Shown here one piece after another: positions 11,120-22,912 of a stretch of DNA of 64,000 nt. The stretch lies in assembly GCA_016802295.1 (NCBI GenBank), contig JAESIW010000137.1, forward strand, positions 5,396,146-5,460,145, written 5' to 3'. Below the pieces are notes generated by a model. It was not told the DNA's origin. It was given only the letters and a program-made list of their open reading frames with translations, and did not search any database. Made by a program: the position numbers and the translations under genes. This stretch comes from Brachionus rotundiformis. Its lineage: Eukaryota > Rotifera > Eurotatoria > Ploima > Brachionidae. Numbering within the stretch: the stretch's first letter is position 1; each line of letters starts with the position of its first letter.

Positions 11120-11987
11120 TTAATTAAGCATACACGATTCGTATGTTGGTATCATGTATTTTATATTAATGAATGCATCTTCGCCACCATGACGCTCGAA
11201 CACTTCGAGCGTCTCGTTAATCAAATCACCTATATTCTCTCGTTTCTGTTGACTATAATCGATTCCGTCGCCCAAATTACCTTTTTAAAATTTAAATAAA
11301 TTAAATATTTTAATAAAAAAAATTAAAAAAAAAATTTCTTACTGTTAAAATTTTTGAATAAGTTAAATATTGGTAAGATTTGTCTGTAGTAAGGTACTAG
11401 AGCTTCGCCAATCATGTCAGCAGAAAGTACCAACTGTTGCAAAATTTTTAGGGTAACGCAAATTACTCGCGGATTTCTGGTATTCAATGCATCTGAATAG
11501 ATAAATAAACTATGGTAACATGGGAATAGTATATTTTTTACTTTTTATGGGTATGATCAGCTGAGGGATGACTGGTAGGATTTTGTTACCGCCGTGTTCC
11601 AGCATATCATGGATACCCTGTCTGGCAAAAAACTCAAATGGATGCTCGGTTTCGCACAAGCCGTCGAAAAATAGCGGTAAATAGTGGTGATAGTCGAGCT
11701 TTTCGATTTCGACCTTGAATTAACTCTTAATTTATGATAAAATTGGCAAAAATAATTCTGATTACTTTCCACGCAATTTTGTTTCCCTTGGTGTCGTGCT
11801 CAAGCGCGATTGGAAAGTCTCCGCGCAAATAAAATTTCCTAAAAGCAGTTGGCTTACTAGGTCGCTCTGAGAAGGCGCCCACATTCGGTGGAGGCATAAC
11901 TTTGGCATTTTTGAGCAAAGATTTGACCGTAAATCCTTGACAGGCTAATTTCTCTTTATCGCTATCTTTGCGTTGTATTAGCGCCAT
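11120..11987 (-). CDS. PACRG: PACRG, parkin co-regulated (ciliary inner-junction) protein
   Basis: Four exons on the minus strand (11766-11987, 11542-11713, 11343-11492, 11120-11280; phases 0, 1, 1) encode at least 234 residues. The product matches PACRG nearly end to end: KPTAFRKFYLRGDFPIALEH, then GNKIAWK across the first intron, LDYHHYLPLFFDGLCE, GIHDMLEHGGNKILP, ALVPYYRQILP, GDGIDYSQQKRENIGDLI and the end PTYESCMLN. PACRG sits at the inner junction of ciliary and flagellar doublet microtubules and works with MEIG1 in sperm. The ATG used is the first in the exon, but the frame stays open upstream to a possible splice acceptor near 12020, so a short extra N-terminal exon may exist. Confidence 0.95.
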
Positions 11988-12846
11988 TGCTCTTCTAATC
12001 TGGTCTTTATCTAAACTCTAAGCATAAAATATCTTTTAATTAAAAAAAATCTTTAATTTGTGTATTTCGCAAAAAATTGTTTAGTTTCTACTTCAATAAA
12101 ATTTATATTTCTAATTTTTATTAAAAGATTGTAACTGTTATGAATGCTTATCAACCAAAGTAATTTTTTTTTTGAAGAAATCTAATTCTATACTCTTATA
12201 GATTTAAAGATTGAAAGCAACTATTTCCATGGAGACTTCAGAGCTTAATTTTTAAAAATTTTAATTCATAATAAATTTAAAGCAATATGCAAAATGAAAA
12301 ATAAGATTAATGTAACCATGGATATAATACCTTTATTATTTTTTCTAATTGCTATCTTAACTACCGTAAATGTATCCAAATGATCATCAATCCATGATGA
12401 ATTCTAACTAATAAATATTTGTAGAATCATATTTGATGATTGCATTTGATCTTTTAAAATTTGAGCTTGGCAAACATTAAATTGAGCTTTAGTATTAAAA
12501 AATGAGTTTTGGTAAAATGATTTTTATAAATTCAGATTTATGCAATTTTTTTTTATTCTTGTTATATTCCAAACATTAAAACATCGAGAATCTGGCGTGT
12601 AGATAATTTTCTGAATTGGTTAATTAGAATAATAAGAGCTCATAATAATTATTTTTCATATTAATAAATCGCAATTGATTCAAAATTTAATTTAAACAAA
12701 AACCAATTTAAAAAGAAAAAAATAAAAATTTATTATTTTTTGATTATTTAAATTTTTCTGTTTTATTCAAAAAGCTCGGCTTAAATTTAAAAATAATTTT
12801 CAAAAAATTTATTTTTAATTCATTCAAACAAAAAAAAAAACAAAAT
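11988..12846. other. Intergenic, nothing recognised
   Basis: AT-rich spacer between two minus-strand genes, PACRG and ZIP gene A. It presumably carries the PACRG promoter. A possible upstream PACRG exon could not be located. Confidence 0.45.
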
Positions 12847-14616
12847 TTATCTCTCAAAAAATTTTACAAAATCATCTTCAAATAATGCGATGGTAAGCAT
12901 CAAGCCTTAAAAAAAATATTAAAGAATCCCGAAGAACACATTTATATGTATTTAATAAAAAAAGTTATTAAAATTAATTAAATGTAATAAATTAAGAAAA
13001 AATTTGCTTATATTTACCAAAACCGAGTAAAATCCCTAGATTTTGTATCAACAGTATCATGATATTTCCATTATCAATACTTTCATTTAATTCTGGAACC
13101 TAAAGAATACATTTCTTAAACTTAATTTATAATTATAAATGAAGCATACTAAGTCAACGAGTGAAATATAAATAAAGGATCCAGCTATGAACAGAAAACT
13201 CCAGTTTGAAAATTGCTCAATACTTCCGAGTATTAGACCCATTAGAGCTCCGGCAAAGCATAGAATACTCGATAAAATGTTAAATAGCAGGGCTTTTCTC
13301 ATTGAGTATCCATTTTTGCGCAATACCGCGAAATCTCCAATTTCGTGAGGTAATTCGTGAAAAAATACAGCTAAAGAAGTGCCCACTCCGGTAGTAATGC
13401 CTGAAGAAAACGATACCCCAATGGCTAAACCATCGCTAAAATTATGCAAACCATCTCCCAAGATAATCATCAAAACAGACGATTTGGTCGACAAATGTGA
13501 ATGACCATGATTTCTTTTTTGTTTAGAGCTAATCAAATCCTAAAGAATATCAGTAGACGAAAAAATTTAATTTAAAAAAAAAAAGAAAATAAAAATACAT
13601 TTTTATTTAAGGTAATTTTTTTTTCATCATGTAAGACTATTTGATTGTCATAAAGACTTGATTCAGACTCAGCTTTACTTTTTGCCGAAATTTTAAATTT
13701 TTGGTTGAGTTTTTTGGGATTCTCAATAAAAAGATCGAGCTCATGTTGGTTAACTTTTTCATTTTCAGCAAGTTTTAATCTCGACTGCTTCTGTTTTCGA
13801 TTCTTAATCATTTAATTAAATTATATCTTTTAATTAATAGTTTTTAAATTACTCTCTCTTTGCGAGATTGATTAAGTTTCATTAAATTTTCGATTAAAAA
13901 AAAGGAATAGACCCCGAAAACTATGGCTAGGCCTTTGTAGATATGATCTCGATGAGAGGCTAGGTGATTATGGGCATCATTAGTCATGAAAGCGTGAGGA
14001 ACAAGGTGTAGTAAAGCATCACCAGCGAGAGTTCCCAATGCCAATGCCGTCAAAAATTGAAATAGATAATCAAAACAAAAATTATTGAGCACAGGCACAA
14101 CTATGATGCATAAAACTCCAACAAAGCTTATAATTATCACTGAAACGATTGAATAAAATAAAGCTTTAAAAATAATTTAAGATAAATAATTTTATTTAGA
14201 TTTTTGCTGCTGAACTGACCCTCTTTTCTAATAGATTTAGCTTTATCTAAAACATTCTTGAGAACATTATCTATAAAACTTGTGCCGTTTGTGCTTTCTA
14301 TTGTATTATTTGGCTCTTTAAGACTAAAATTGAAGTTGCAGCACTGGTCTAGCTTTGATACCAACAAAGAGCTAATTAATAAAAAGTCCTGTTTGTTTGA
14401 TACTTGAGTGGAGTTTAAGGACTGATAACTTGATTCAAAACACTCACACAATGAGGTCTTGTTTAGAATTTTTTTGAAATTTTCCAAGAACGCGTCCAGG
14501 TGAAATTTATTGTCTGACGAATATTTCATTATGGTATAGTCTATATCGGCATTGTTCTGGCAAGATTGTTTCCATACTATTATCAATATAAAAGTTGGTA
14601 GAAGAAAGTTAACCAT
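12847..14616 (-). CDS. ZIP zinc transporter A, LIV-1 subfamily (SLC39A6/A10 type)
   Basis: Six exons (14220-14616, 13853-14139, 13599-13802, 13150-13539, 13018-13099, 12847-12905) give 472 residues. A signal peptide (1-19) leads into an extracellular domain of about 110 residues with paired Cys (LCECF, DQCCNF) and Asn-X-Ser/Thr sites but no His-rich run. Then come TM1 (VIIISFVGVLCIIVVPVL), TM2 with GDALLHLVPH, TM3, a cytosolic loop with HGHSH, and the metal-path helices HNFSDG (about 328-333) and HELPHEIGD (about 357-365), the LIV-1 signature. TM6-8 end in GLMLTIALFE. ZIPs move Zn2+, sometimes Fe2+ or Mn2+, into the cytosol. It is the most divergent of the three ZIPs here and is arranged head to head with gene B. 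Confidence 0.95.
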
Positions 14617-14711
14617 TTTTATTTTAATGTCTTTAGATTTTATTTTTGAAATAATTTTTTTTATCTTTTTTCTCTTTATAGAGTGTTTACATGTTTAATT
14701 CAGTTTTAAAA

Positions 14712-15061
14712 AATTCATAAAGATAAAAAATAATAATTTTTTTGTATTGTCTTCGGCTAAAACTTGGAAGATGACGATAGATAAAAAAATCAAATAAAAT
14801 TTTGAGAGCCATGTGTTTTAAAGAGATAGTGATACTAACCCTACTGTTATTTGTTTAAGCCGATTGAATTTTTTTAAAAATTTTATGTTCAAATGGAATA
14901 AGGTTTTCGGCACAGGTAAAGGAATAAAACTTTTCCAGTTAAAATATGTATTTTAATAAATTATTACAAACATTTTTTGTAGATTAAAAAATAAATATAG
15001 AAATATTTTCACATTTTTATTTGAAATAACACGTATTTAAAGCATAATATGGCAAAAAAAA
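14712..15061 (+). repeat. 350-bp direct repeat, copy 1
   Basis: Non-coding block beginning AATTCAT and ending GGCAAAAAAA, matched base for base over most of its length by 18005-18380 in the same orientation. Copy 1 lies just upstream of the start of ZIP gene A. It lacks about 20 bp (TGTACCCTTTGCTATT region) that copy 2 has near its middle. The ends do not look like LTRs (no TG...CA). Confidence 0.85.
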
Positions 15062-15699
15062 TATTCGTTTGGTTTTTATTTTACATTTTAAATTAAATAA
15101 AAATTAAATTTTGTAAAACTATCTGTATATGTTTTGAAACTTAAATGAGGAATAAAAAGTTTATATTTATTTTTACATCGCCAGAATTGGCGTTAATTGA
15201 TTAAAATAGATATTATTTTAACCATTTAATTCAAATTAAAAATAAGTGAAACTTAATTTAGTTTTTTTAGGTTTTTTCAATTCTTAAAAATTTAAGAATT
15301 TTTCCATAAATAGCTAATTTTTTTTTGAATTATCAAATATTTCTATATATAATTTTCCTTGTAAAATTTAAATCAAATTTAATAATTGTTAAAAAATTAC
15401 ATTCTAATTTTTTTAATTCACTAAAATTAAGATTATTTTGAAATTTAAATTTATTAATTAATTATTTTAATACAATGAAGGCTTGAGAAAGATAACTTTA
15501 AAAATTAAATATCTATCTTAATAAATTAATTGATCAGAATTTAATTTAAAGGTGAAATAAAATGTAATTTAATAAACTTAAGAAACGAATTTTTAGTTAA
15601 CTTTATTTAATTCAAATATGACAATTTTATTAGCGCTAGTTAAAATTCAAAATTATTTTCAAAAATTTAAAAAAAATACTTTTCTCTTATTTTATCAAA

Positions 15700-16090
15700 A
15701 TGGCTTGGGTCGATGAAATTATTGAATTTTTGATACAAATTTTAGAGCCAGTTAAAGACAGAATAGCAAATTCATTGGTATAATTAATTGAGACTTTAAT
15801 ATTGATTGCAGTCAGTATTATGCAACTTTTTTAATCAGTGATTCGCCTAATTTCAGATGAAGCCAGAAATTTTGCTTAAGTTGTTAAAAACCTTTTGTTT
15901 ACTACCATAGCTTGCCCAATAATTATAAGTAATTTTTGTATCTCGAACTATTGTTTAAGTTCAATATGGTTAAGCATAATTGAATTAGCTATTGGACTAA
16001 TTCAAAGTTTCACTTCTATTTCAATTTATTCGTGGGACCTTTTGTTGCTGTGTTAACTCCACATTTATTTTTGCCATTTTACAGATCACT
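15700..16090 (+). other. Possible small gene or decayed gene
   Basis: An ATG at 15700 opens a 26-codon reading of protein-like composition (MAWVDEIIEFLIQILEPVK...), ending at a possible donor at 15779. Candidate downstream pieces follow: one starting with MKPEILLKL near 15858, and a hydrophobic open stretch near 15895-16050. The junctions are ambiguous and stops interrupt it. I cannot name it; it may be a degraded membrane-protein gene. Confidence 0.25.
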
Positions 16091-16158
16091 ACTTCAATAT
16101 ATTGCGGATTTTAATATGCGCCATTTTAGATGAAAAATGAATGATGATGTTTTTAGAA

Positions 16159-17051
16159 ATTAATTAATTATCTTTTACAAATAATTTATTTGTTATATTC
16201 CCTTTTAAAAACAATATTTTTGTAATTTTGTTATTAAAATAGAATGTTTGTTTGTCATACTTTAGTGTGTGGTTAGGAATACCTATTCAATTATCGTTTT
16301 TTTCAGTGATTTCTTAACGTTAATGTTATGATATAAATCATGAGTAAATATTTAAATGGTTATGCGAGTAAAAATTAAAACGCTTTTTTTTAATAACCTT
16401 ATGACTTTTGACTTATTCTATTTTAAACAAAAAAATTCATATCTCAAATGAAAAAAAATAATTTTCAATTTTTTAAAAATTTATTTTTATTTCTGTTTAG
16501 ACCGCCAAAAGTTGATTTTGGCCGTTAGTTGGTCGTTTTAAAAAATAAATGATTTTTCTTATGCTCAATTCTTTTTTCTAACGATTAAAGATTTTAAGGA
16601 TTTATCAGACCCGGCTATCAGAGCGTCAAACACAATTTTTTTGGTGGTGTAGTGGCCGCCACTCATAATATCCAACACTCCTTAAAAATAATTTTTTTTT
16701 AGATGATGACACATCTTATCTAATGCATTAATTACTTCGAAATCATTCTTGTTTTTTTTTTGACTTTTGTGACATGTCGCTAACTTAAACACAAAAATAT
16801 CTAAAAATCGACATTTTTAGACCTTTTTCGACTACAGTGACATGTCATTATGGTCGAAAAAGGTCAAAATGAAAACCAGCGTTCGATACATAAGAACATG
16901 TCACTTTAAATAGATGACATGTCAATAAAATCGAGCAATTACGTTAATTTTGCTAAGAAAAATATTTTATAAAACTAAATAAAATTAAAAAAATATTGTT
17001 TTTAAAAAAGAATATAACAAATAAATTATTTGTAAAAGATAATTAATTAAT
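16159..17051. mobile_element. Non-autonomous DNA transposon-like element with 71-bp inverted repeats
   Basis: The first 71 bp (16159-16229) and the reverse complement of the last 71 bp (16981-17051) are the same except for 3 positions. The ends read ATTAATTAATTATC. No transposase can be read inside the 893 bp. The interior carries several copies of a TGACATGTCA-like palindrome (16769, 16837, 16896, 16915; two more just outside at 17056 and 17086) and a hairpin at 16811-16871. No clear target-site duplication could be fixed because the borders are AT-rich. Confidence 0.7.
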
Positions 17052-18004
17052 TACTCATGTCACAATAGCCGAATATCCACTTATAGTGACACGTCACTAA
17101 AATCGAGCAATTTCGTTATTTATTTTTCAAATTAAATAAATTATATAAAATCCTTTTTAGGGGTATAATTTAATATTGGAATATTCAGTCTAAAAGTAGG
17201 TCCTACCTAAAACTAAAATCTAAATTTTTAAATACTTGGTTTCAAAAAAATCACAAATCCAAAAGAAATTTTATTTTATTAAAAAAATATCTAGACTTTT
17301 TTTGGTCACGCCCAAGGTCCTCCTTCTAACTGTCATTTAAGGCATTGTGAATTTTAGAACAAAAGGCAAATAAGAAAATTTCTGCAACTACTCTGCAGTT
17401 TAATTTTTTACAATTTTTGGATACATAAAGTTGATTGTAGAGAAACATAGTTTTTTCAGAGAGAAAATTTGGATGATACATGCTTTATACATTTTTCAGA
17501 ACAAGTTTTTGAACTACAGAAAAAAAGTTATTCAAACTAAAATGTTTGTTTTTAATTCTAAAATTCACACTTTATTTAAATTAATTAGTAAAAATTGGTT
17601 TAAAAATTTAAAGTAAATTTAAATTAATTATTTAGTTTAGCCTATTTTTCTTAAAATAGACTGACTAAAATTAATAAAATAATATATCTGTTTTAATTTT
17701 TGTTTAAATTTATTTCTAATTATTCTTTTAGTAAGTATTTTATATTTTACATTTTGAATTTTTTACACTATTGATTTTTAAAAATGAATCGATCGGTTCA
17801 AAATTAATTTTGCAATGCTTTAAAATTAAGGCCAAAATTAGTTCTCTCTTTAATGTTTCCAAGTCTTTTGTTCGACCGTTCAATAGGATCTTTTTTAGAA
17901 ATTTTAATTGTATTGCTTAAATCAGAAAAATATTCTCTTTTGGGCAAATTTGGTTTTAATTGTCCACTTTTATTTGGAGGTAAAGGATCAAAGTCACGAC
18001 CTCC

Positions 18005-18380
18005 AATTCATTAAGATAAAAAAAAATAATTTTTTTGTATTGTCTAAAACTTGCTAAAACTTGGAAGATGACGATAGATAAAAAAATCAAATAAAATTTT
18101 GAGAGCCATGTGTTTTAAAGAGATAGTGATACTAACCCTACTGTTATTTGTTTAAGCCGATTGAATTTTTTTAAAAATTTTATGTTCAAATGGAATAAGG
18201 TTTTCGGCACAGGTAAAGGAATAAAACGTTTCCAGTTTAAATTGTACCCTTTGCTATTAAAAATGTATTTTAATAAATTATTACAAACATTTTTTGTAGA
18301 TAAAAAATAAATATAGAAATATTTTCACATTTTTATTTTGAAATAACACGTATTTAAAGCATAATATGGCAAAAAAAAAA
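18005..18380 (+). repeat. 350-bp direct repeat, copy 2
   Basis: Second copy of the block at 14712-15061, same orientation, about 3.3 kb away, with a few substitutions near its left end and about 20 extra bp in the middle (near 18242-18262). It lies 1.3 kb upstream of ZIP gene B. The two copies bracket 2.9 kb that includes the inverted-repeat element. Confidence 0.85.
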
Positions 18381-19691
18381 TTATGAATTTAACCACACCA
18401 GCCTGTTTTCAGCTAAATATTCTCTTTTAGATTTGATATTCTTATATTAAAAGATAGAGTAGATCAAAACTCAATTGTAAATCTAATTTTGAAATAAATT
18501 CGAATTAGTTTAGTTTTTAATTTGAATTTTTTATTAAATTATAAATAATTTAATTTCAGTTTAAACAACGCAAAGAATCTAAATTTCCTACTTTTTTGTG
18601 ATTTTGTAATTAATATCTTTAGTTTTTTTTTTAAAAGAACAAAAATTAATAAATAATAAACACAAGCAGTTAAAAATGTTGTTTTCAAGGTTTTTAATCA
18701 TAATACCTTATTATGGAATGATAGAAAAAGTGAAATTTATTATAATTTTTATTATTTCAAGCTAAAACGTTTTATGATTAGAAATTTTCTCATTTTTCAC
18801 CAAATCATCACATTAACTTTTATTTAAAAATTAATTTTTAAGAAATATGTGTACTTAAAATTATGAAACGAATAACAGTAGCTACCATTAACCATAAGCA
18901 TTCACTAGTTGACTTAAAATGAAGTTTTTATTTATAATAATCCATAAATTTTTTAAATTTGGTTTAATTTGGCAGCAAAGATTAAGAAAAAGACGAATTC
19001 AAATAGAAAAAAATATCTAAGGAAATGATTAATTAAGTTTGGAATATCGATTTACGATCGACAATGGTTAAAAAAAGCTCAGAAATTTATTACATGATTT
19101 GGTTATATTTTATTAAATGACGATGCTGTTAGCTTAACAATTTAATAATCTAAATTAAGCTGTTTAAAATATTTAGGATTCGTATCAAAAATGTGAAAGA
19201 TTTATCTTTTTTTTAATTTATTTAGAAAATTTAAATTTTCATGATATTAAGACCAATTGGACGACTTTAAATGCTTTAGATAAAATATTTTTTTTTACAA
19301 TTTTGGGAGATAAGAGTTTATCTATAATTACATAACTTAGAATAAATTTTATTCACATTAGATTATAAGCTCTTAAAATGTGAATTTTCCAAATAAACAA
19401 TCGGATTTTCACAAGTCATCTAAAAAACAATATTATAATTATGCTCATTTTTTTATAAAATTAAAATAATTCGTATAAATTCAAGTAAATAGAAAAGATT
19501 CCCAATATTTGCATTAAGTATTTTTTACTATAGATATATATGGTGAATTAATAGAAACACGAGCTATAAATTTTATCGAGAACTACAAATAAATTATTTC
19601 TGTAATTTTCCTAAAATTTTCGATCTATTTGTGTAACTTTCCCATTTTCACATTTTTAGATGAGCATTATTTTTGGGAATCTGTAGCCAAT
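18381..19691. other. Intergenic, upstream of ZIP gene B
   Basis: AT-rich spacer with stops in all frames; no gene, RNA or repeat seen. It should contain the promoter of ZIP gene B. No convincing metal-response element (TGCRCNC) was found by eye. Confidence 0.4.
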
Positions 19692-21836
19692 ATGTCTCGA
19701 GTGTATTATTCTCTATTTATTTTATTTTGTATGAGTGCCAAAGTTCGACCAGAACAAAACGAGTTCATACCAAGCCAGAAAGATCAAGATCTAAGCTCGC
19801 TGTTTTTCTCGAAGATAGACGGCCTATTCAGCAAGTATTCCACTGACCGGCAATCGATGAACGCCACTCAAATGGACAAATTTTTGGACCATTTAATTGA
19901 ATTGTTGAGCAATGATCAAAAAAAGCATAAATTGTTTCACAATGAAAATGCAGATCATGGGCATCATGAACACGACCATGACCATGACCATGATCATGAG
20001 CATGAGCATGAGCATGGTCATAGCCATGATGAACACAATCATGATGAAAAGATCGAGTGCTTGATTGAAAAATTCAATGAAATAAAAAAAGTTACTTTTG
20101 CCAAATTGCCCGATCATACTTTGGACAAAGCGAATTTTTACAAATTAACTGGTGTTATTATGGCCGATATAGATTATTGCTTTTGTAACACAACTAATTT
20201 AACAACTCTGAACAAATATTCCATTTTGGACAAAAAAACACAAGAAAGTTAGTTTTAGATTTTAAACTATTGAAAAAAATCTAAAAATTATCTAATTAAG
20301 ATTGGATTTATGCTTTTCTTTCAGCTTTTTTAATAAGTGTAATTGGGCTTTTATGCTATTTAGTCGTTCCATCAGTAAACACATACTGCTTTAACAATTT
20401 GTTTCAATTTTTGGTAGCTTTGGCAGTTGGGACACTGTCCGGCGACAGTTTGCTCCACTTAATACCACATGTGAGTCACAAATTTTAAATCAATTAAATA
20501 TTGATTACCTTTTTTAAAAGGCATTTATGGGTCATGAAAATGGTGCAAATGACGGTCATGATCATTCAGAAGGAGTCTACAAGGGTCTGGGAGCAGTGGT
20601 TGGGATTTATGTGTTTTTCCTAATAGAGCGTATAATGCAGATAAGACGAGCTAGAAAAGAAAAAAGAGTAAATTATTATTCTAAAAGTTTTGATGTTTGA
20701 ATTAAAAAAATTCATTTATTTCAGCATAGAATGAATGAATTGGATGCAAATTCGGATAAATTTATTCACAAGGACAAAATTGGCGAAAGTGATAAAAGTT
20801 TTGGCCAAAATGTCCCAGCGGCCAATGTGAATGCAAATTTAAGAGAAAAAAATGAAGATAAAACACTAGAGGAACCATTATTTGGAAAAACAAATGAAAA
20901 TTCAAATGCTTACGCGATAAATTTCGAAAATTCAACTGATCCAGCTTGTTTGGTAATACATGCAAACAAAGATTTAAAGTATATATCCCAATATTTGCCA
21001 AACAATCCATGTGATGTTAATGTAGACCATCATGATTCGGAAAATGAGAGACAGCATCTGCACAAGCATCGTAATGAGCCTAAAAAATATGATGTAACTG
21101 AAGAAAAGGTGCTGAAGCATAGTCACTCGCACAGCCATAAACATGGTCATGGTCATTCCCATAAACATCATATATACAAATCACCAAGGGAAAAAGCTCA
21201 CCATGACCATCACATAAAACACGAAAAAGAGCTCACTGACATTAAGTTGATTGCTTGGATGGTTCTGATGGGCGATGGCTTGCACAATTTTGCAGACGGC
21301 TTGGCCATCGGGGTCTCTTTTGGCTCAAGCTTGACCACCGGATTTGGCACAGCTATTGCTGTTCTTTGCCACGAGCTTCCGCATGAAATCGGAGACTTTG
21401 CTGTTCTCAGACGTGCAGGAGTCTCTTTAAAAAAAGCTCTATTCTTCAACGCTATCAGTGGAATACTTTGCATGTTTGGAGTTCTTGTTGGTTTATTAAT
21501 TGGTGGCTTTGATTTTTTTAAAAATTGGTCATTTTTGTTCATAGCTGGCACCTTTCTTTATATTTCACTAGTAGATATGGTAATTTTTACGAATTGGAAA
21601 AAATATTCCAAGCTAATAATTTTTTTTCAAAAAGATACCCGAACTTTCTGAAAATAAAGAAGATGACAGTATTTCAAACTTTTTAATACAAAGTTTTGGT
21701 ATACTTTTTGGCGTTGGTAAGTTAATTTTTTTTACTTTCATTTATTTTATCTCTAAATTTAACAATTTTTTAAGGTATAATGTTCGCCATAGCTGTTTTC
21801 GAAGAAAATATCGTCAATTTATTCAAAAATAAATAA
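19692..21836 (+). CDS. ZIP zinc transporter B, LIV-1 subfamily, with long His-rich domain
   Basis: Six exons (19692-20247, 20325-20470, 20521-20667, 20725-21579, 21635-21716, 21775-21836) encode 615 residues. After a signal peptide, the extracellular domain holds a long His-Asp/Glu run (about residues 87-116, built of GAY-CAT and GAG-CAT codon repeats), a likely zinc sensor or buffer. TM1-2 carry GTLSGDSLLHLIPH. The cytosolic loop (about 284-455) has the block LKYISQYLPNNPC and further His clusters (HSHSHSHKHGHGHSHKHH). The signatures are HNFADG (from about 470) and CHELPHEIGD (from about 498). The first intron and the last intron (both phase 1) match genes A and C. Exon 4 contains the tract shared almost exactly with gene C. 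The start is the first ATG giving a signal peptide. Confidence 0.95.
21169..21511 (+). repeat. Near-identical tract shared with ZIP gene C (inverted), copy in B
   Basis: 343 bp of exon 4 of ZIP B match the reverse complement of 24085-24427 with only 3 differences, all within one 16-bp stretch at about 21425-21440 (VSLKKAL in B, VSLRKAL in C). Silent sites are also the same. Identity stops abruptly on both sides. Confidence 0.95.
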
Positions 21837-22436
21837 AACTTTCAAAAAAAATATTAATAGTTAATTCGACTCTTTCTTTAATCGGAGTATACTGGGATAT
21901 ATTTGTTTAATTAGAAATTTTTAGTACTTAATTAAATTTAATTTTCGCCCGAACGAGATTTTCAATTTGATTTAAAATTTTGTAAAAACATTAAAAAAAA
22001 AAAAACAGTAACGGGTGCTTTTTTAAATTAAATTTTTTCAATTTTAATTATAAAAAATAGTCGTTAAGACGAGATAAATGAACATCCCAGTGATCCGCCT
22101 TGTTATCCAAAAAAAAACTGACTAGATTGATCAATACATTTTGAAATGTTAAGTTCAGTCGATTATGCCATTAATTTCTTAAACTAACTTCTGAGATTTT
22201 CAACTTAAAATCATTTTTGTTTGATTAAATAGTTTTCTCTTGTTTTTTTTTATTTTTGGAAATAAAATTTTAATTTAAATTCTTGTTCTCGAAACTTTAT
22301 TTTTTTAAATAAATAATCAATCTAATTTTTATTAATTTTATTAATTAGTATCTAAGAAATATTTCAAAAAATGGCTCTAATTTTATTTAAATTTTGATAT
22401 AAATTTAAGTTAGTTAGCCTCATTTATGATTTAAAA
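21837..22436. other. Intergenic, nothing recognised
   Basis: AT-rich spacer between the end of ZIP gene B and the small peptide gene. Presumed 3' UTR and promoter sequence only. Confidence 0.4.
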
Positions 22437-22912
22437 ATGAATAAAATCTTAAGAATCGCTATTTTTTACTCAATTGTTCTGGCAATTTTGACCAAACATA
22501 CTTGGACACTGAGCATCAAAAAAGAAAATGATAGTTTAAATGAAATCGAAAGCCAATCTGCTGAAAATAGCCCCGAAGATTTAGAGTTTGTTTAGTTTCT
22601 TTAATTACAGGTCTGTTAATTTTTTTAATATAGAAATGATATAGTAAAACCTATTAGAGACTTAATAAAGTATTCTTAATGATAGTTTAAAAAAAATATA
22701 TGTTACTTTAATTTTTACAATAGATCTAAGAGATCACGAGACGATTCACTCAAGAAAAAAAGCAAATGGGATGAGTTTATCACTCTCTTTTCAGAATATT
22801 TAGAGTAATTTGTAATTTTTTTAAATGAATTTATCTTAAAATAAATCAATTAAGGTACTTGAATTACAGAGGCCATAAACCGATGTTCAACAGAATACCA
22901 AAAGATTTTTAA
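22437..22912 (+). CDS. Small secreted peptide precursor (candidate neuropeptide or hormone)
   Basis: Three tiny exons (22437-22589, 22731-22804, 22855-22912; phases 0 and 2) join to 94 residues. The N-terminus is a strong signal peptide (MNKILRIAIFYSIVLAIL, cleavage probably near TWTLS). An acidic spacer follows, then the basic stretch LKKKSK before WDEFITLFSEYLEYLNYRG and the end FNRIPKDF. Signal peptide, acidic spacer and basic cleavage sites before a conserved-looking C-terminal peptide are the layout of peptide hormones. I do not recognise the mature peptide; an NPY/NPF-like helix is only a loose impression. The acceptor of exon 2 is uncertain: a site 8 nt earlier would add SKR but break phase. 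No Gly amidation site is seen at the C-terminus. Confidence 0.5.

Noticed and set aside
17431..17616. Plus-strand open frame of 61 codons in the A-B ZIP interval
   Set aside because: AT-driven composition (Lys, Phe, Asn, Ile), no domain, no splice context.
14712..18380. LTR retrotransposon bounded by the 350-bp direct repeats
   Set aside because: No TG...CA ends, primer-binding site, polypurine tract or gag/pol coding between the repeats.
19893..20117. Met-rich minus-strand open frame antisense to the ZIP B His-rich region
   Set aside because: Produced by reading the GAY-CAT codon repeats backwards (ATG repeats); no independent support.
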